A stretch of 64,000 nt of DNA from Paenibacillus faecis (GCF_008084145.1 NZ_VSDO01000001.1:1440840-1504839); one strand, 5' to 3'. Positions 44,201-53,045 are shown, counted from the stretch's first letter. A program made the numbers and translations. The notes: generated by a model from the sequence alone, not told the origin.

Positions 44201-46533
44201 ATCACTGTCAGCTCCCAGGTATCCTGGCCGCCGCTTTCCACCGTAACGACCGCTTCCGCTACACCGTAGCCGTCCTCGCTAAGCGCCGTGATCACAGCCT
44301 GCCCCTTGGCGATCGGCGTAACATTCCCGTCCGCATCCACGCCCGCAATATCCGGACGCGACGAGCTCCAAGTCACGCGGCTAGAACCGACAGCCCCTTC
44401 CACCGCGGCCGTCAATTGTTCCCCAGCTCCGCCAATCTGCAGCCGCAGGCTTTTCTTGTTCAGCGAAACCTTGGTGACGTCCAGCTCCAGCACGGTCACA
44501 GTGCCGCCCACTTCATTAGCGGCAAGCAGCAGCGGCCGGCCTGTCGGACTGTCGGGTGCCGGGATGAACTCCAACCCCTCCGGCCCGGTATCCGTGTTGA
44601 TTCCCGCCGTAAAATCACGCGTATTCGTGTAGTTCGCGAACACCGGATTTTCCGGATTCGTGATGTCATAGGTCATGACTCCACCAACCCGTTCAAGACC
44701 GATAAACGCGAAGGCCCGGTTCCCGACCTGGCCGACGGTGACGTACTCCGGTTCGGGTCCTTTTTTGGGACTGCGGTCGTCTTTTTCCACCTTACTGTTG
44801 CTTGCGTTAAAATAATCCGGCAGCCGCTCCGCGGTGATCCGCTCAAAATCACTGCCGCTATCGTACACCTGCGAAATGACCGTGGCCGGAGAAGAAGCGT
44901 CCCAGATGGAAAAAGAACGCCCGCCATACATATACACGCTATCTGTCCCCATATCACCGGCAGCTTCCACTTTGTCATAGGCCGATCCATGCCGACTCAG
45001 GAACTCGGCGGCAGGCGAAGCGGAATCCAATTTCGCCTTCAGCTTGGAAATTTTGCTGTTGTTTTTCCGGTGATCCCCCCATTCGGTCGCATCGCCTTCG
45101 TTGGCGGTCAGGAGGTAGGTTTTCCCGTTCTTTTCATAGGCGGCGATTCCGTCAGGCATATACAAACCTCGGAATGGCGCATTCTCCAGCTTGATTTCCC
45201 CATCGTTAACCAGGTCCAGGGCGTTCTTCGGATCGTTGAAATCCTTGGTCCCCAGGCCGTGAACCGCGGTAATTCGGGCCTCGGCGATATTCACCACAGC
45301 GACGGCGTTATTCTCTTGCAGAGTCACGTATGCTGTTTTTTCGTCCGCGGACAAAGCGATGTATTCCGGCTCCAGATCACGGATAGCGTCTTCCTTGGAT
45401 CCGGGCCCCGTGATGTTGCCGTCCGCATCCGCAGCTCCGCGAATGTGCACGGCATCGTCGATCACCGTAGGGTCGTCGAACTTGACATGAACCACTTCAT
45501 CGGATTCCAGATCGATGATCGTGACGCTGCCTTCGGGATCGATCCCCGGCTCGCGAGGCTCGCCCTCATCGGCGGACAAAATATACTCCCCGTTCGATGT
45601 AAACTTCACCATGTCCGGTTGAACTCCGGCCTCATACGTGGTCAGCAGGTTTCCGTCATAATCCAGCACCAGAATTTTGCCGTGCTTGTCCGCTGCCGCC
45701 TCTTGAACCGCCGCCGCAATCGTCCGGGTTTTCGGATTGATATCGAGACTGGTCAAATCCCCGAATCGGAACCCGTCGGTTTCCGCCAGTTGCTTAACAT
45801 CGATGCTTTTTTCCTTGGTCAGGCGACCGCCCGCCGTTAAGGGCACGATATCGATCGAAGGCGGATTCGTCGAACCGTTGACGAGATAAAACTTCCCGTT
45901 ATCCCTGTTGTATCTGACAATCTCGGCAACCCCGCCATCCTTATTGGGCGTTCCGGTTTCATAGCTGGCGATTTTGCGGATTCGCAGCGTGTCCTCCGCC
46001 GGTCCGGGGGCGGGTGCCGGTACAGCCGCGTTCACCTGCAACTCCCGGGTATCGGTGAATTCCGCGGAAGCCGCATCTTTGATGGTAAACGTAACCGTAT
46101 AATCGCCTTTCGTACCTGGGGCAGGCGTTCCTTCAATGAGGCCGGCTGTCTCCGAGATCGTCAAACCTGCCGGAAGCCCCGCCGCTGTAAAAGTATAGGG
46201 AGCTTGTCCCCCGTACACGTCCAGAGTCACTGAATAGGGCTGCCCCGCTGTTGCGGCAGGCAGAGAAGGCGCACCGGATATTCCGATCGCGGCGGCCGCC
46301 GCGTTCAGACTGAATCCGCGATCCTCCGCACCAGTGGCTCCGGTGGGATCCATCGATTCGTCGGGATCGACGACTCCTGCAGAATTTACGGATCCCGCCG
46401 ACTCGATCATCCCGGCTCCCCCGGTGGCTCCGGCGACCGGGCCCGCGGCACCCGCCACCGTACCAACCGCCGTGCTGAGCAAAATTTCCGCCGCCATCAG
46501 CAGCGAGACCATCCTTAAAGTCCTTAATTTCAA
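41254..46533 (-). CDS. secreted multidomain 5'-nucleotidase-like protein with choice-of-anchor I and SLH domains
   Basis: The 1759-residue protein starts at TTG (46531-46533, GGGGGG upstream) with a signal peptide. Domains in order: a He_PIG/Ig-like domain (about 80-170), a choice-of-anchor I beta-propeller-like region (about 180-715; MYGGRSFSIWD, PEYVTVGQVGNRAFAFIGLERVGG), a Big_2 domain (about 725-800), a calcineurin-like phosphoesterase domain (LTVMHTNDTHAH, LLLDAGDVFSGD, TFGNHEFDKG, GLSHLGY, GGHTHTRL: all metal ligands present), a 5_nucleotid_C domain (LTNGGGIRAAIDQGDITMGEL), a Gly/Ser/Pro linker and three C-terminal SLH repeats. It should hydrolyse extracellular nucleotides or similar phosphoesters while bound to cell-wall polymer. 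Single gene; ends at a bidirectional terminator. Confidence 0.92.
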   Translation of the reverse strand: MKLRTLRMVSLLMAAEILLSTAVGTVAGAAGPVAGATGGAGMIESAGSVNSAGVVDPDESMDPTGATGAEDRGFSLNAAAAAIGISGAPSLPAATAGQPYSVTLDVYGGQAPYTFTAAGLPAGLTISETAGLIEGTPAPGTKGDYTVTFTIKDAASAEFTDTRELQVNAAVPAPAPGPAEDTLRIRKIASYETGTPNKDGGVAEIVRYNRDNGKFYLVNGSTNPPSIDIVPLTAGGRLTKEKSIDVKQLAETDGFRFGDLTSLDINPKTRTIAAAVQEAAADKHGKILVLDYDGNLLTTYEAGVQPDMVKFTSNGEYILSADEGEPREPGIDPEGSVTIIDLESDEVVHVKFDDPTVIDDAVHIRGAADADGNITGPGSKEDAIRDLEPEYIALSADEKTAYVTLQENNAVAVVNIAEARITAVHGLGTKDFNDPKNALDLVNDGEIKLENAPFRGLYMPDGIAAYEKNGKTYLLTANEGDATEWGDHRKNNSKISKLKAKLDSASPAAEFLSRHGSAYDKVEAAGDMGTDSVYMYGGRSFSIWDASSPATVISQVYDSGSDFERITAERLPDYFNASNSKVEKDDRSPKKGPEPEYVTVGQVGNRAFAFIGLERVGGVMTYDITNPENPVFANYTNTRDFTAGINTDTGPEGLEFIPAPDSPTGRPLLLAANEVGGTVTVLELDVTKVSLNKKSLRLQIGGAGEQLTAAVEGAVGSSRVTWSSSRPDIAGVDADGNVTPIAKGQAVITALSEDGYGVAEAVVTVESGGQDTWELTVMHTNDTHAHLADVARRATLVNQVRAEGGNSLLLDAGDVFSGDLYFTKWQGLADLEFMNYMGYDAMTFGNHEFDKGTKVLAEFVQKAKFPLVSSNVDLSRDANMAPLLKAPVTIDHEKPQTLDNAGVYPYVVLDVDGQKVAVFGMTTEDTKETSSPGKDVVFRNAAEAAKETVQAIEQEGIDIIIGLSHLGYARDQKLAEEVEGIDLIVGGHTHTRLDQPEIVVDDEYQTPTVIVQANEWGKFLGRVDLVFDREGTVLTGPGQTTGRLITVDAKVPEDPRAAEMLAPLNAELEELKKEVIGTAAIPLDGERKNVRSRETNLGNLIADGMLAKAKQLKNADIALTNGGGIRAAIDQGDITMGELRTVMPFGNTLVVMDVTGRQLKDGLENGISGAKLSDLPGKFPQIAGMKFKWDPAQTAGNRVFDVQILKGSAYAPLDLKATYRMASNSFVANGGDGYASFAEAIGAGAYYEDLGYPDYEIFIEHVKSLGGTVAPKVEGRIVEQAKPANGGGPSNGGSSGGGSSSGGGSGSVTTPTPASSTPPAAQTSGAKLSGDQLQTSQTVNAAGQTITVVSVKSAAVLDGALKAVTGGSAEHVTISLPDVNDGVELRLPAQTLMANAAKAASASAVVIETGAAGYRLPLKAISDSVNAVLGTGGGLNQQSLLSISVVPVPEVQQEKLEAAAASLGAQAVKRTALDFRVSLVHNGTAKALNEIGAKSLSRIIPLPAGGSGANLVAVQFDEATGELRPVPAVSVTWNGRPALELKPLFGGSGVVTIVDHKKEFGDVTGHWAEKEIEAMASRLIIKGTDASHYTPGREVTRGEFTALLVRSLGLPSAGEANPFTGVSAGGSLAGDLGAAVKFGLIDGSGNAFAPNERLSRVEMAMLLSRAWELAKSGKEDAAANGGSGAVPGSGSGSPGAGSPVRFADQGAIPSWAAPAVAQLAELNILKGNEKGQFMPNGSMTRAEAAIVLLRTMQALGLAE

Positions 46534-46789
46534 TCCGATTCCCCCCATTTCAGCATCATTCACCCCACAGTCTATTCGAGAATTGTTAGCGCAGGGCCAC
46601 ATTTCCTTTTTCAATATGTAAAAAGCGTAGAAATAGGCAGCCTTTTTATATGTATACCTTTAGCGTGGGGTTTTCCAATCGGGGGGCGTTTTAGAATGAA
46701 GCGACGTTATAAAAAACGGCTCGAAGAAGCAGTTACTGTGCAAAAGCCTCTGACCGGTTATGTGGAAAGTAAAAGTCTGAACGTAGTCA

Positions 46790-46985
46790 CGGGGAGTCTG
46801 CGAGGGATTTCGCAGGGGCCGCGAGGAGTCTGCGGGGAGCTTGAAGGCTGCGGGGAGTCTACGGGGAGCTTGCAGGGGCCGCAAGGAGTCTGCGGGGAGC
46901 TTGCAGGCTGCGGGGAGTCTACGGGGGAGCTCGCAGGGGCCGCAAGGAGTCTGCGGGGAGCTTGCAGGCCGCGGGGAGTAGATGG
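46790..46985 (+). repeat. 60-bp G-rich tandem repeat
   Basis: Three units beginning GCAGGGGCCGCAAGGAGTCT start at 46812, 46872 and 46933 (periods 60 and 61), preceded by a partial unit. Each unit is itself built of two similar halves (GCGGGGAGCTTGCAGG and CTACGGGGAGCTT). No gene fits here. Confidence 0.8.
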
Positions 46986-47086
46986 CGTGGGGCGATCAGG
47001 CGGTTGCGCACCCCGAAGTTGTCGATTGACCCGAGGTCACCACGAAACAGAAGGAGTTTCGTCGCACAGGAGCTGATAGGAGAAAT

Positions 47087-48532
47087 TCTAACGGACGCCA
47101 TAGCCGCTATTTCGTCCAAATGGGCCGATTCCTGATTCTAACGGACGCAGTAGCTGCTATTTTCGCAAAATGATGTCATTTGGACGACGATGGGCCAGAA
47201 TAGGCGCTACTAGTTCCGTTAGAATTTCAAAAGGGCGAAATTTCGCAATATAGCGGCTATTATTTCCGTTATAAGTTGGAGAACGCCCGGACAATTGGGG
47301 CCGATGAGGCTTCCCGGGGGCTGTCAGAGAACGCCGGGCGTTGGGCGCCGATGGGGCTTCCCGGGGGCTGGCAGAGAGCACCGGGCGTTGGGCGCCGACG
47401 GGGCTTGTCGAGGGCTACCGTTGGGGCCTCCGTGCAGCCCCGCTGGGCCGGGCCGAAATTCTAACGGACGCCATAGCCGCTATTTCGTCCAAATGGGCCC
47501 ATTCCTGATTCTAACGGACGCAGTAGCCGCTATTTCCGCAAAATGGCGTCATTGGGACGGCGATGGGCCAGAATAGGCGCTACTAGTTCCGTTAGAATTT
47601 CAAAAAGGCGAATTTTCGCGATATAGCGGCTATTATTTCCGTTAAAAGTTGGAGAACGCCCGGACGATTGGGGCCGATGGGGCTTCCCGGGGGCTGTCAG
47701 AGAACGCCGGGCGTTGGGCGCCGATGGGGCTTCCTGAGGGCTATCGGAGAACGCCGGGCGTTGGGCGCCGATGGGGCTTCCTGTGGGCTATCGGAGAACG
47801 CCGGGCGTGGGCGCCGATGGGGCTTCCTGAGGGCTATCGGAGGATGCCGGGCGCTGGAAGTCGACGGGGCTTGCCGGGGGCTACCGTTGGGGCCTCCGTA
47901 CAGCCCCCGCTGGGCCGGGTCGAAATTCTAACGGACGCCATAGCCGCTATTTCGTCCATATGGACCGATTTCAGATTCTAACGGACGCAGCAGCCGCTAT
48001 TTCCACAAAATGGCGTCATTGGGACGGCGATGAACCAGAATAGGCGCTACTATTTCCGTTAGAATTTCAAAAAAGCAAAATATCGCGATATAGCGGCTAT
48101 TATTTCCGTTAAAAGTTGGAGAACCCCGGACGCTGGGGAGCGATGGGGCTTGTCGGGGGCTGTCAGAGAACGCCGGGCGTTGGGCGCCGATGGGGCTTCC
48201 TGTGGGCTATCGGAGAACGCCGGGCGTTGGGCGCCGACGGGGCTTCCCGGGGGCTGGCAGAGAGCACTGGGCGCTGGAAGTCGACGGGGCTTGCCGCGGA
48301 CTACCGTTGGGGCCTCCGTACAGCCCCCGCTGGGCCGGGGCGAAATTCTAACGGACGCCATAGCCGCTATTCCGTCCAAATGGGCCGATTCCTGATTCTA
48401 ACGGACGCAGTAGCTGCTATTTCCGCAAAATGGCGTCATTGGGACGGCGATGAACCAGAATAGGCGCTACTAGTTCCGTTAGAATTTCAAAAAGGCGAAA
48501 TTTCGCGATATAGCGGCTATTATTTCCGTTAA
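47087..48532 (-). repeat. R2 array 2: four four-dyad cores separated by 47-bp unit spacers, inverted relative to array 1
   Basis: Four cores (47087-47272, 47460-47645, 47927-48112, 48347-48532) have dyad centres at 47105, 47155, 47205, 47255; 47478, 47528, 47578, 47628; 47945, 47995, 48045, 48095; and 48365, 48415, 48465, 48515: exactly 50-50-50 bp each. Core-to-core distances are 373, 467 and 420 bp, differing by multiples of 47, the unit length of the spacer repeat. The gap 46534-48861 holds no gene; frames in it follow the repeats. Confidence 0.9.
47650..47900 (+). repeat. 47-bp tandem repeat (spacer of R2 array 2)
   Basis: Units starting AGAACGCCGGGCGTTGGGCG recur every 47 bp (for example 47701 and 47748). 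Shorter runs of the same unit fill the other spacers of the array (47280-47455, 48120-48340, 48540-48690). The period is not a multiple of three, which argues against coding. Confidence 0.85.
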
Positions 48533-48861
48533 AAGTTGGAGAACGCCGGACGATTGGGGCCGATGGGGCTTCCCGGGGGCTGTCAGAGAACGCCGGGCGT
48601 TGGGCGCCGACGGGGCTTCCCGGGGGCTATCAGAGAACACCGGGCGCTGGAAGTCGACGGGGCTTGCCGCGGACTACCGTTGGGTGCCGGGGCTAACGGG
48701 AGCCCTCAAGGGGCCCAGCAGGGGGTGCGAAAAGGCCGCGAAGGGGGCCCGACAGGCAATGCCGGCAATTGCCGGCATTGCCGGTAGCCCTCCCCCCCGC
48801 CCCTCATGATAGAAGTCGGTGCGCAGACAGCCCTTCATCGGCTTTGAACCGCCGACAAGGC

Positions 48862-49788
48862 TCACTCCTCTTGCTCCGCGGCCGCCCGGATCTCCTCCAG
48901 CATCGCTTCCGCCACCCGCTCGGCCTCCTCCAGAGGCAGGGCGTCGAACTTGAACGGATTGCTGTGCCCGACATGCTCCCGCCAAGCGGCGTTCAGCACA
49001 TCCCGGCGCCGGCGCACGAGCGAAATGAAGTTGCCGTCCAAATGCTCCACCCACGCCGGCGTCCGCTCCAGGACAATGTGAAACGCGTCCTTCAGGATGG
49101 CGCGCGCCATCACCCAATGGCCGTCCTCCTCGGGATGAACGGCATCCCCGTATTTGTAGGCGGGATCCGCCTCCCGCCGCTGCCGGATATAGGACAGCAG
49201 CGGTTCCCGCAAATCCACGACCGTACAGCCCCGTTCGGCTCCGATCCGTTCCAACCAGTCGGCGTATTTTCCCAGAACCTCGTCATTATAGCCTTCGTAA
49301 GGGGTTTCAAAAGCATAGTCCGGCATTCCCTCCGGCAAGGGCTCCCCGTTCACGGACAACACATCGAACGGCGGCGGCGTCATCAAAATCACCCTCGCGC
49401 CGGCCCTCTCCGCCTGCTCCACGGCCCGCAGCATGCCTTCCCGATATAGCCTGAACCGCTCCTCCGAAAACGGATGATATATTCCGTCATTCATTCCGTA
49501 GCAGAAAAACACCCAATCCGGCCGGCTCTCGGCCAGCGCGCGTTCCAACCGTTCATGGACGCAGGGACGCGGAAAAGGATGGCTCGATTCATGCGTTCCC
49601 GCCGCCGTTTCGCTGCCCACTCCCAAATTGATGAAATCCAGGCGGTGATTCGGAAAATGCTTGAGAAAAAATGCGTCAAGGTATCGAATATAAGCGCCGT
49701 TCTCGGTAATGCTGTCTCCCAAAAATACAATTCGCTTCCTGTCCGGAATCCGAATCGGGTCCTCGGTACCCTCGAATCGAAAGTTCAT
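48862..49788 (-). CDS. SGNH/GDSL-family hydrolase
   Basis: The 308-residue protein has block I VFLGDSITENG with the nucleophile Ser, block II Gly in NLGVGSETAAG, block III YGMND and block V DAVHPEEDGH with the Asp-His pair, so the catalytic set of an SGNH esterase is complete. There is no signal peptide. Position next to a GH52 xylosidase and AraC regulator suggests an oligosaccharide deacetylase in xylan use (inference from context). The ATG at 49786-49788 is preferred to the GTG three codons upstream for its ribosome-site spacing. Confidence 0.85.
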   Translation of the reverse strand: MNFRFEGTEDPIRIPDRKRIVFLGDSITENGAYIRYLDAFFLKHFPNHRLDFINLGVGSETAAGTHESSHPFPRPCVHERLERALAESRPDWVFFCYGMNDGIYHPFSEERFRLYREGMLRAVEQAERAGARVILMTPPPFDVLSVNGEPLPEGMPDYAFETPYEGYNDEVLGKYADWLERIGAERGCTVVDLREPLLSYIRQRREADPAYKYGDAVHPEEDGHWVMARAILKDAFHIVLERTPAWVEHLDGNFISLVRRRRDVLNAAWREHVGHSNPFKFDALPLEEAERVAEAMLEEIRAAAEQEE

Positions 49789-49894
49789 GCCGCACACGCC
49801 TTTCTTTCGCTATAAATTTTTATCGAATGATCGATTGGTTATATATTACAGCAGGATCGTACGGTTGAACATGCCGTACCGACAACCCCCAATG

Positions 49895-50776
49895 TCAAAT
49901 GTGGAACCTGGCCCGGAATTTCCCCGGCGGTTCGCCGGTCCACCGCTTGAACTGGCGGCTGAAATGCGCGATATCCTTATATCCGAGGCGCGCGGATACG
50001 GCTTCCACGGAAAGGGACGGCTCCATCAGCAGGAGCTTGGCTTTCTTCAGCTTCAAAGCGGACAAGTATTGGCGCGGCGACATGCCGTACACCTGATGAA
50101 ACATCCGGTTGCAGGACGAGGCGCTGTAACCCAGGCCGGCCGTTACGGCGGCCACGGTTTCCCGGGTAGGTTCGCTCTCCGCCCCTTCGCCTTCCACGCA
50201 TTTCTCCAGGCCGGCCGCGATTTCGGAAGCCACCCGGGTTGTCCGGTTGCCGGGAGTTTCCGGCTTGCGGCTTTCGGTCAGCGTTTCGCTGAACCCGGCG
50301 AACAGCTCATACACGGCGGACATCGTTCTCATGCGATTTCCCAGCTGTTCGGCATCGGCCCGAGTCGTGAGCGCGATCAGCTTGTCCAGGCTCGGACGAA
50401 TGGCCTGCGTCAGCAAGCTGCCGCCGTCATGATAAATCGCTTTTCCCTGACAGAGCAGTCCCCTCAGCACCCGGTCGTCCACATTAAAATGAAGACAGTA
50501 GTAGGTCATGCTCTCCAAGCCCGACGCCCGGCTTTCATGGATTTCCTCCGGACGCAGCAGCATGACGTCCCCGGGCTCCTGCACGTACCTTTGGCCGTTC
50601 ACCGTCATTTCCTGCCGGCCAGCGAGCAGCAAATTCACTTCAAACATCGGGTGGCTGTGCCGCGGGTAGGACCAGTCCGGGGTGACGGTACGCAGATGCG
50701 CCGCAAACAGTTGAAACGTGGAGTCCATATCCGGCAGCATAAATTCCGAGATTTGATGATTCTCATGCATCTCCAT
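49895..50776 (-). CDS. AraC family transcriptional regulator with cupin domain
   Basis: The 293-residue protein has an N-terminal cupin-like ligand domain (about 25-110; RHSHPMFEVNLLLAG, EPGDVMLLRPEEIHE) and a C-terminal AraC double helix-turn-helix (TAGLGYSASSCNRMFHQVYGMSP ... AVSARLGYKDIAHFSRQFKRWTG). It is divergent from the GH52 gene and upstream of the SGNH gene, so it probably activates xylo-oligosaccharide use. The ATG at 50774-50776 has GGAGG nine bases upstream; the earlier TTG overlaps that ribosome site and is rejected. Confidence 0.92.
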   Translation of the reverse strand: MEMHENHQISEFMLPDMDSTFQLFAAHLRTVTPDWSYPRHSHPMFEVNLLLAGRQEMTVNGQRYVQEPGDVMLLRPEEIHESRASGLESMTYYCLHFNVDDRVLRGLLCQGKAIYHDGGSLLTQAIRPSLDKLIALTTRADAEQLGNRMRTMSAVYELFAGFSETLTESRKPETPGNRTTRVASEIAAGLEKCVEGEGAESEPTRETVAAVTAGLGYSASSCNRMFHQVYGMSPRQYLSALKLKKAKLLLMEPSLSVEAVSARLGYKDIAHFSRQFKRWTGEPPGKFRARFHI

Positions 50777-50868
50777 GCTTCCCAACCTCCATTAATCCAT
50801 AGTTTCCATTCGTGAACGTTTTGGGTAAAACCATAATCGCTTTGGACATGGGACTCCGCCCAACCCCT

Positions 50869-50877
50869 TGATATAAT
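50869..50877 (+). promoter_or_regulatory. extended -10 promoter of the GH52 gene
   Basis: TGATATAAT is a perfect extended -10 element 45 bp upstream of the GH52 start. It is identical to the -10 element of the GH9 gene. Confidence 0.55.
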
Positions 50878-50921
50878 CAAGTTATCACAATGTTTTGAGG
50901 TTGAATAGGAGGTTTATCGAG

Positions 50922-53045
50922 ATGGGTAAAAACATATTTTTCAACGCGCATCACTCCCCGGTGGGAGCCTTCGCCAGCTTTACTTTGGGCTATCCGGGAA
51001 AAAGCGGCGGTTTCGATCTTGAGCTGGGGAGCCCGCCCAACCAGAATATATACATCGGCCTGCAGGAAGACGGTGAAGAAAAATACAGGGCTCTCCCCTT
51101 CTTCGGCGAGGGCCAGGACGAACGGGACCGCTACACGTCCGAGCAAAACGGGTCCGGCAAAGCAGCGGACGAAGCGCTTCTCCTCCCGTTTTCCAGGGAG
51201 GCCGTCTCCCGCAAGTTCGGCGCGGCCATAGACGAGTGGCAGGCCGGCGATCTGACCTTCCGTCTCTATTCCCCGTTCGGCAGCGTGCCGGACCCCGCCT
51301 CGGCCGATGCCGAAGAATTGAAATTCGCGCTCGTCCCCGCCGTACTGGCGGAAATCATCGTCGATAATACCCGTGGCACCTCCGCGAGAAAAGCCTTCTT
51401 CGGCTTTCACGGCACGGACCCTTATTCCGCCATCCGGAGGCTGGAAGATACGACCGAAGGAGAAATTACCGGCATCGGACAAGGCCGGCATCTCGCCATC
51501 GCCACGGACGACCGCCGGGTCAAAAGCGCGGGCTTTTTCACGATCGAGGATGTTTTGAAGCCCAAAGTGGAAGAAAACCTGAGGTTCGGGCTCGGCCCGG
51601 TCGGCGCCTTGCTGATGGATACCCCGGCTGGAGAAAAGGCGACTTATCGCTTCGCACTGTGTTTCTATAAAAGCGGTTTCGTGACGACCGGGATGGATGC
51701 CGCTTATTTTTACACGCGTTACTTTGCCGATATTGAAGACGTAGCCCGGTACGCACTGAAACATTATGACCGGAAGGTGGAAGCGGCCGGATGGTGCGAG
51801 GGATTTGCGAAGGCCTCCCACTTGAACGAGGACCAGCGTTTTATGCTTCACCACGCCATCCGCAGCTACTACGGCTCGACCGAGCTGCTGGAGCATCGGG
51901 GCGAACCGCTCTGGATCGTTAATGAGGGCGAATACCGGATGATCAATACCTTTGATTTGACGGTGGACCAGTTGTTTTTTGAGCTCAAAATGAACCCGTG
52001 GACGGTTAAAAACGAGCTCGATTTATTCGTCAACCGTTACAGCTATAAAGATACGGTTCGCCTTCCCGGCGATGACACGGCGTATCCCGGCGGCATCAGC
52101 TTCACGCATGATATGGGCGTGGCGAATTCGTTCTCCCGCCCCGGGTATTCCGCCTACGAACTGCACGCCATCGAGGACTGCTTCTCCCATATGACCCATG
52201 AACAGCTGGTCAATTGGGTGCTGTGCGCCGCCGCTTATGTGCAGCATACCGGAGACAGCGCGTGGCTCGGCCGCAATCTCGGCATCTTCGAGGAATGCCT
52301 GGAGAGCATGGTGAACCGCGATCATCCCGACCCGGCGCAGCGCAACGGCATCATGGGACTCGACAGCGCCAGAACGATGGGCGGCGCCGAAATTACAACC
52401 TATGACAGTCTGGACGTGTCGCTGGGGCAGGCCCGGAACAACATCTACCTCGCCGGAAAAAGCTGGGCCGCTTATGTCGCCATGGAGAAGCTGTTCGCCG
52501 CAAACGGCCGGCCCGAAGCGGGCAAGCTGGCGGGCGACCAGGCGGAGCGCTGCGCCCGGACGATCACCGGCCAACTGTTGCCGGAGGGCTACATTCCCGC
52601 CGTTATCGCGGAGAACAATGATTCCCGGATCATTCCCGCGATTGAAGGCCTGGTGTTCCCGCTTTATACGGGCTGCCCGGAAGCCTTGGATCCGAACGGC
52701 AGGTTTGCAGCCTACATCGGCGCTCTGAAACAGCATCTCGCGACGGTGCTGGTCCCCGGCGTCTGCCTGTTCGCGGATGGAGGCTGGAAGCTGTCCTCCA
52801 CCAGCGACAATTCCTGGCTGAGCAAAATTTACCTCAGCCAGTTCATCGCCCGGCACATCCTCGGCCTGCCGTGGGACGAAGCCGGCGCTGCCGCCGATGC
52901 CGCCCATGCCGCCTGGCTGACGAGCAAGGACAACGCCTACTGGAGCTGGAGCGACCAGATGCTGGCCGGCGTAATTTGCGGCAGCCGCTACTACCCGCGG
53001 GGGGTTACTGCGATCCTTTGGCTGGATGAAGCCCGGACGGATTAA
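50922..53045 (+). CDS. GH52 beta-xylosidase
   Basis: The 707-residue product matches glycoside hydrolase family 52 along its full length (start NIFFNAHHSPVGAFASFTLG). Counting from the ATG at 50922, the nucleophile is Glu335 in IVNEGEYRM and the acid/base is Asp495 in TTYDSLD, the same residue numbers as I recall for Geobacillus stearothermophilus XynB2, supporting this start. AGGAGG lies nine bases upstream; the track-style upstream extension is rejected. No signal peptide: it hydrolyses imported xylo-oligosaccharides in the cytoplasm. Control is probably by the divergent AraC protein. It ends at a bidirectional terminator. Confidence 0.96.
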   Translation: MGKNIFFNAHHSPVGAFASFTLGYPGKSGGFDLELGSPPNQNIYIGLQEDGEEKYRALPFFGEGQDERDRYTSEQNGSGKAADEALLLPFSREAVSRKFGAAIDEWQAGDLTFRLYSPFGSVPDPASADAEELKFALVPAVLAEIIVDNTRGTSARKAFFGFHGTDPYSAIRRLEDTTEGEITGIGQGRHLAIATDDRRVKSAGFFTIEDVLKPKVEENLRFGLGPVGALLMDTPAGEKATYRFALCFYKSGFVTTGMDAAYFYTRYFADIEDVARYALKHYDRKVEAAGWCEGFAKASHLNEDQRFMLHHAIRSYYGSTELLEHRGEPLWIVNEGEYRMINTFDLTVDQLFFELKMNPWTVKNELDLFVNRYSYKDTVRLPGDDTAYPGGISFTHDMGVANSFSRPGYSAYELHAIEDCFSHMTHEQLVNWVLCAAAYVQHTGDSAWLGRNLGIFEECLESMVNRDHPDPAQRNGIMGLDSARTMGGAEITTYDSLDVSLGQARNNIYLAGKSWAAYVAMEKLFAANGRPEAGKLAGDQAERCARTITGQLLPEGYIPAVIAENNDSRIIPAIEGLVFPLYTGCPEALDPNGRFAAYIGALKQHLATVLVPGVCLFADGGWKLSSTSDNSWLSKIYLSQFIARHILGLPWDEAGAAADAAHAAWLTSKDNAYWSWSDQMLAGVICGSRYYPRGVTAILWLDEARTD

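Noticed and set aside
43684..45840. A 718-codon plus-strand frame opposite the SLH nucleotidase gene
   Set aside because: Long antisense frames are common in GC-rich coding DNA; the minus-strand frame has a signal peptide, full domains and SLH repeats.
47087..48532. Regularly repeated cores with spacers resembling a CRISPR array
   Set aside because: Cores are about 186 bp, spacers are themselves repeats of one 47-bp unit rather than unique, and no cas gene is present.
47295..48809. Several open frames of 65-115 codons (for example 47295-47576, 47649-47981, 48116-48463)
   Set aside because: They follow the 47-bp repeat and R2 cores, shift frame with copy number, lack ribosome sites and give low-complexity Gly/Arg products.
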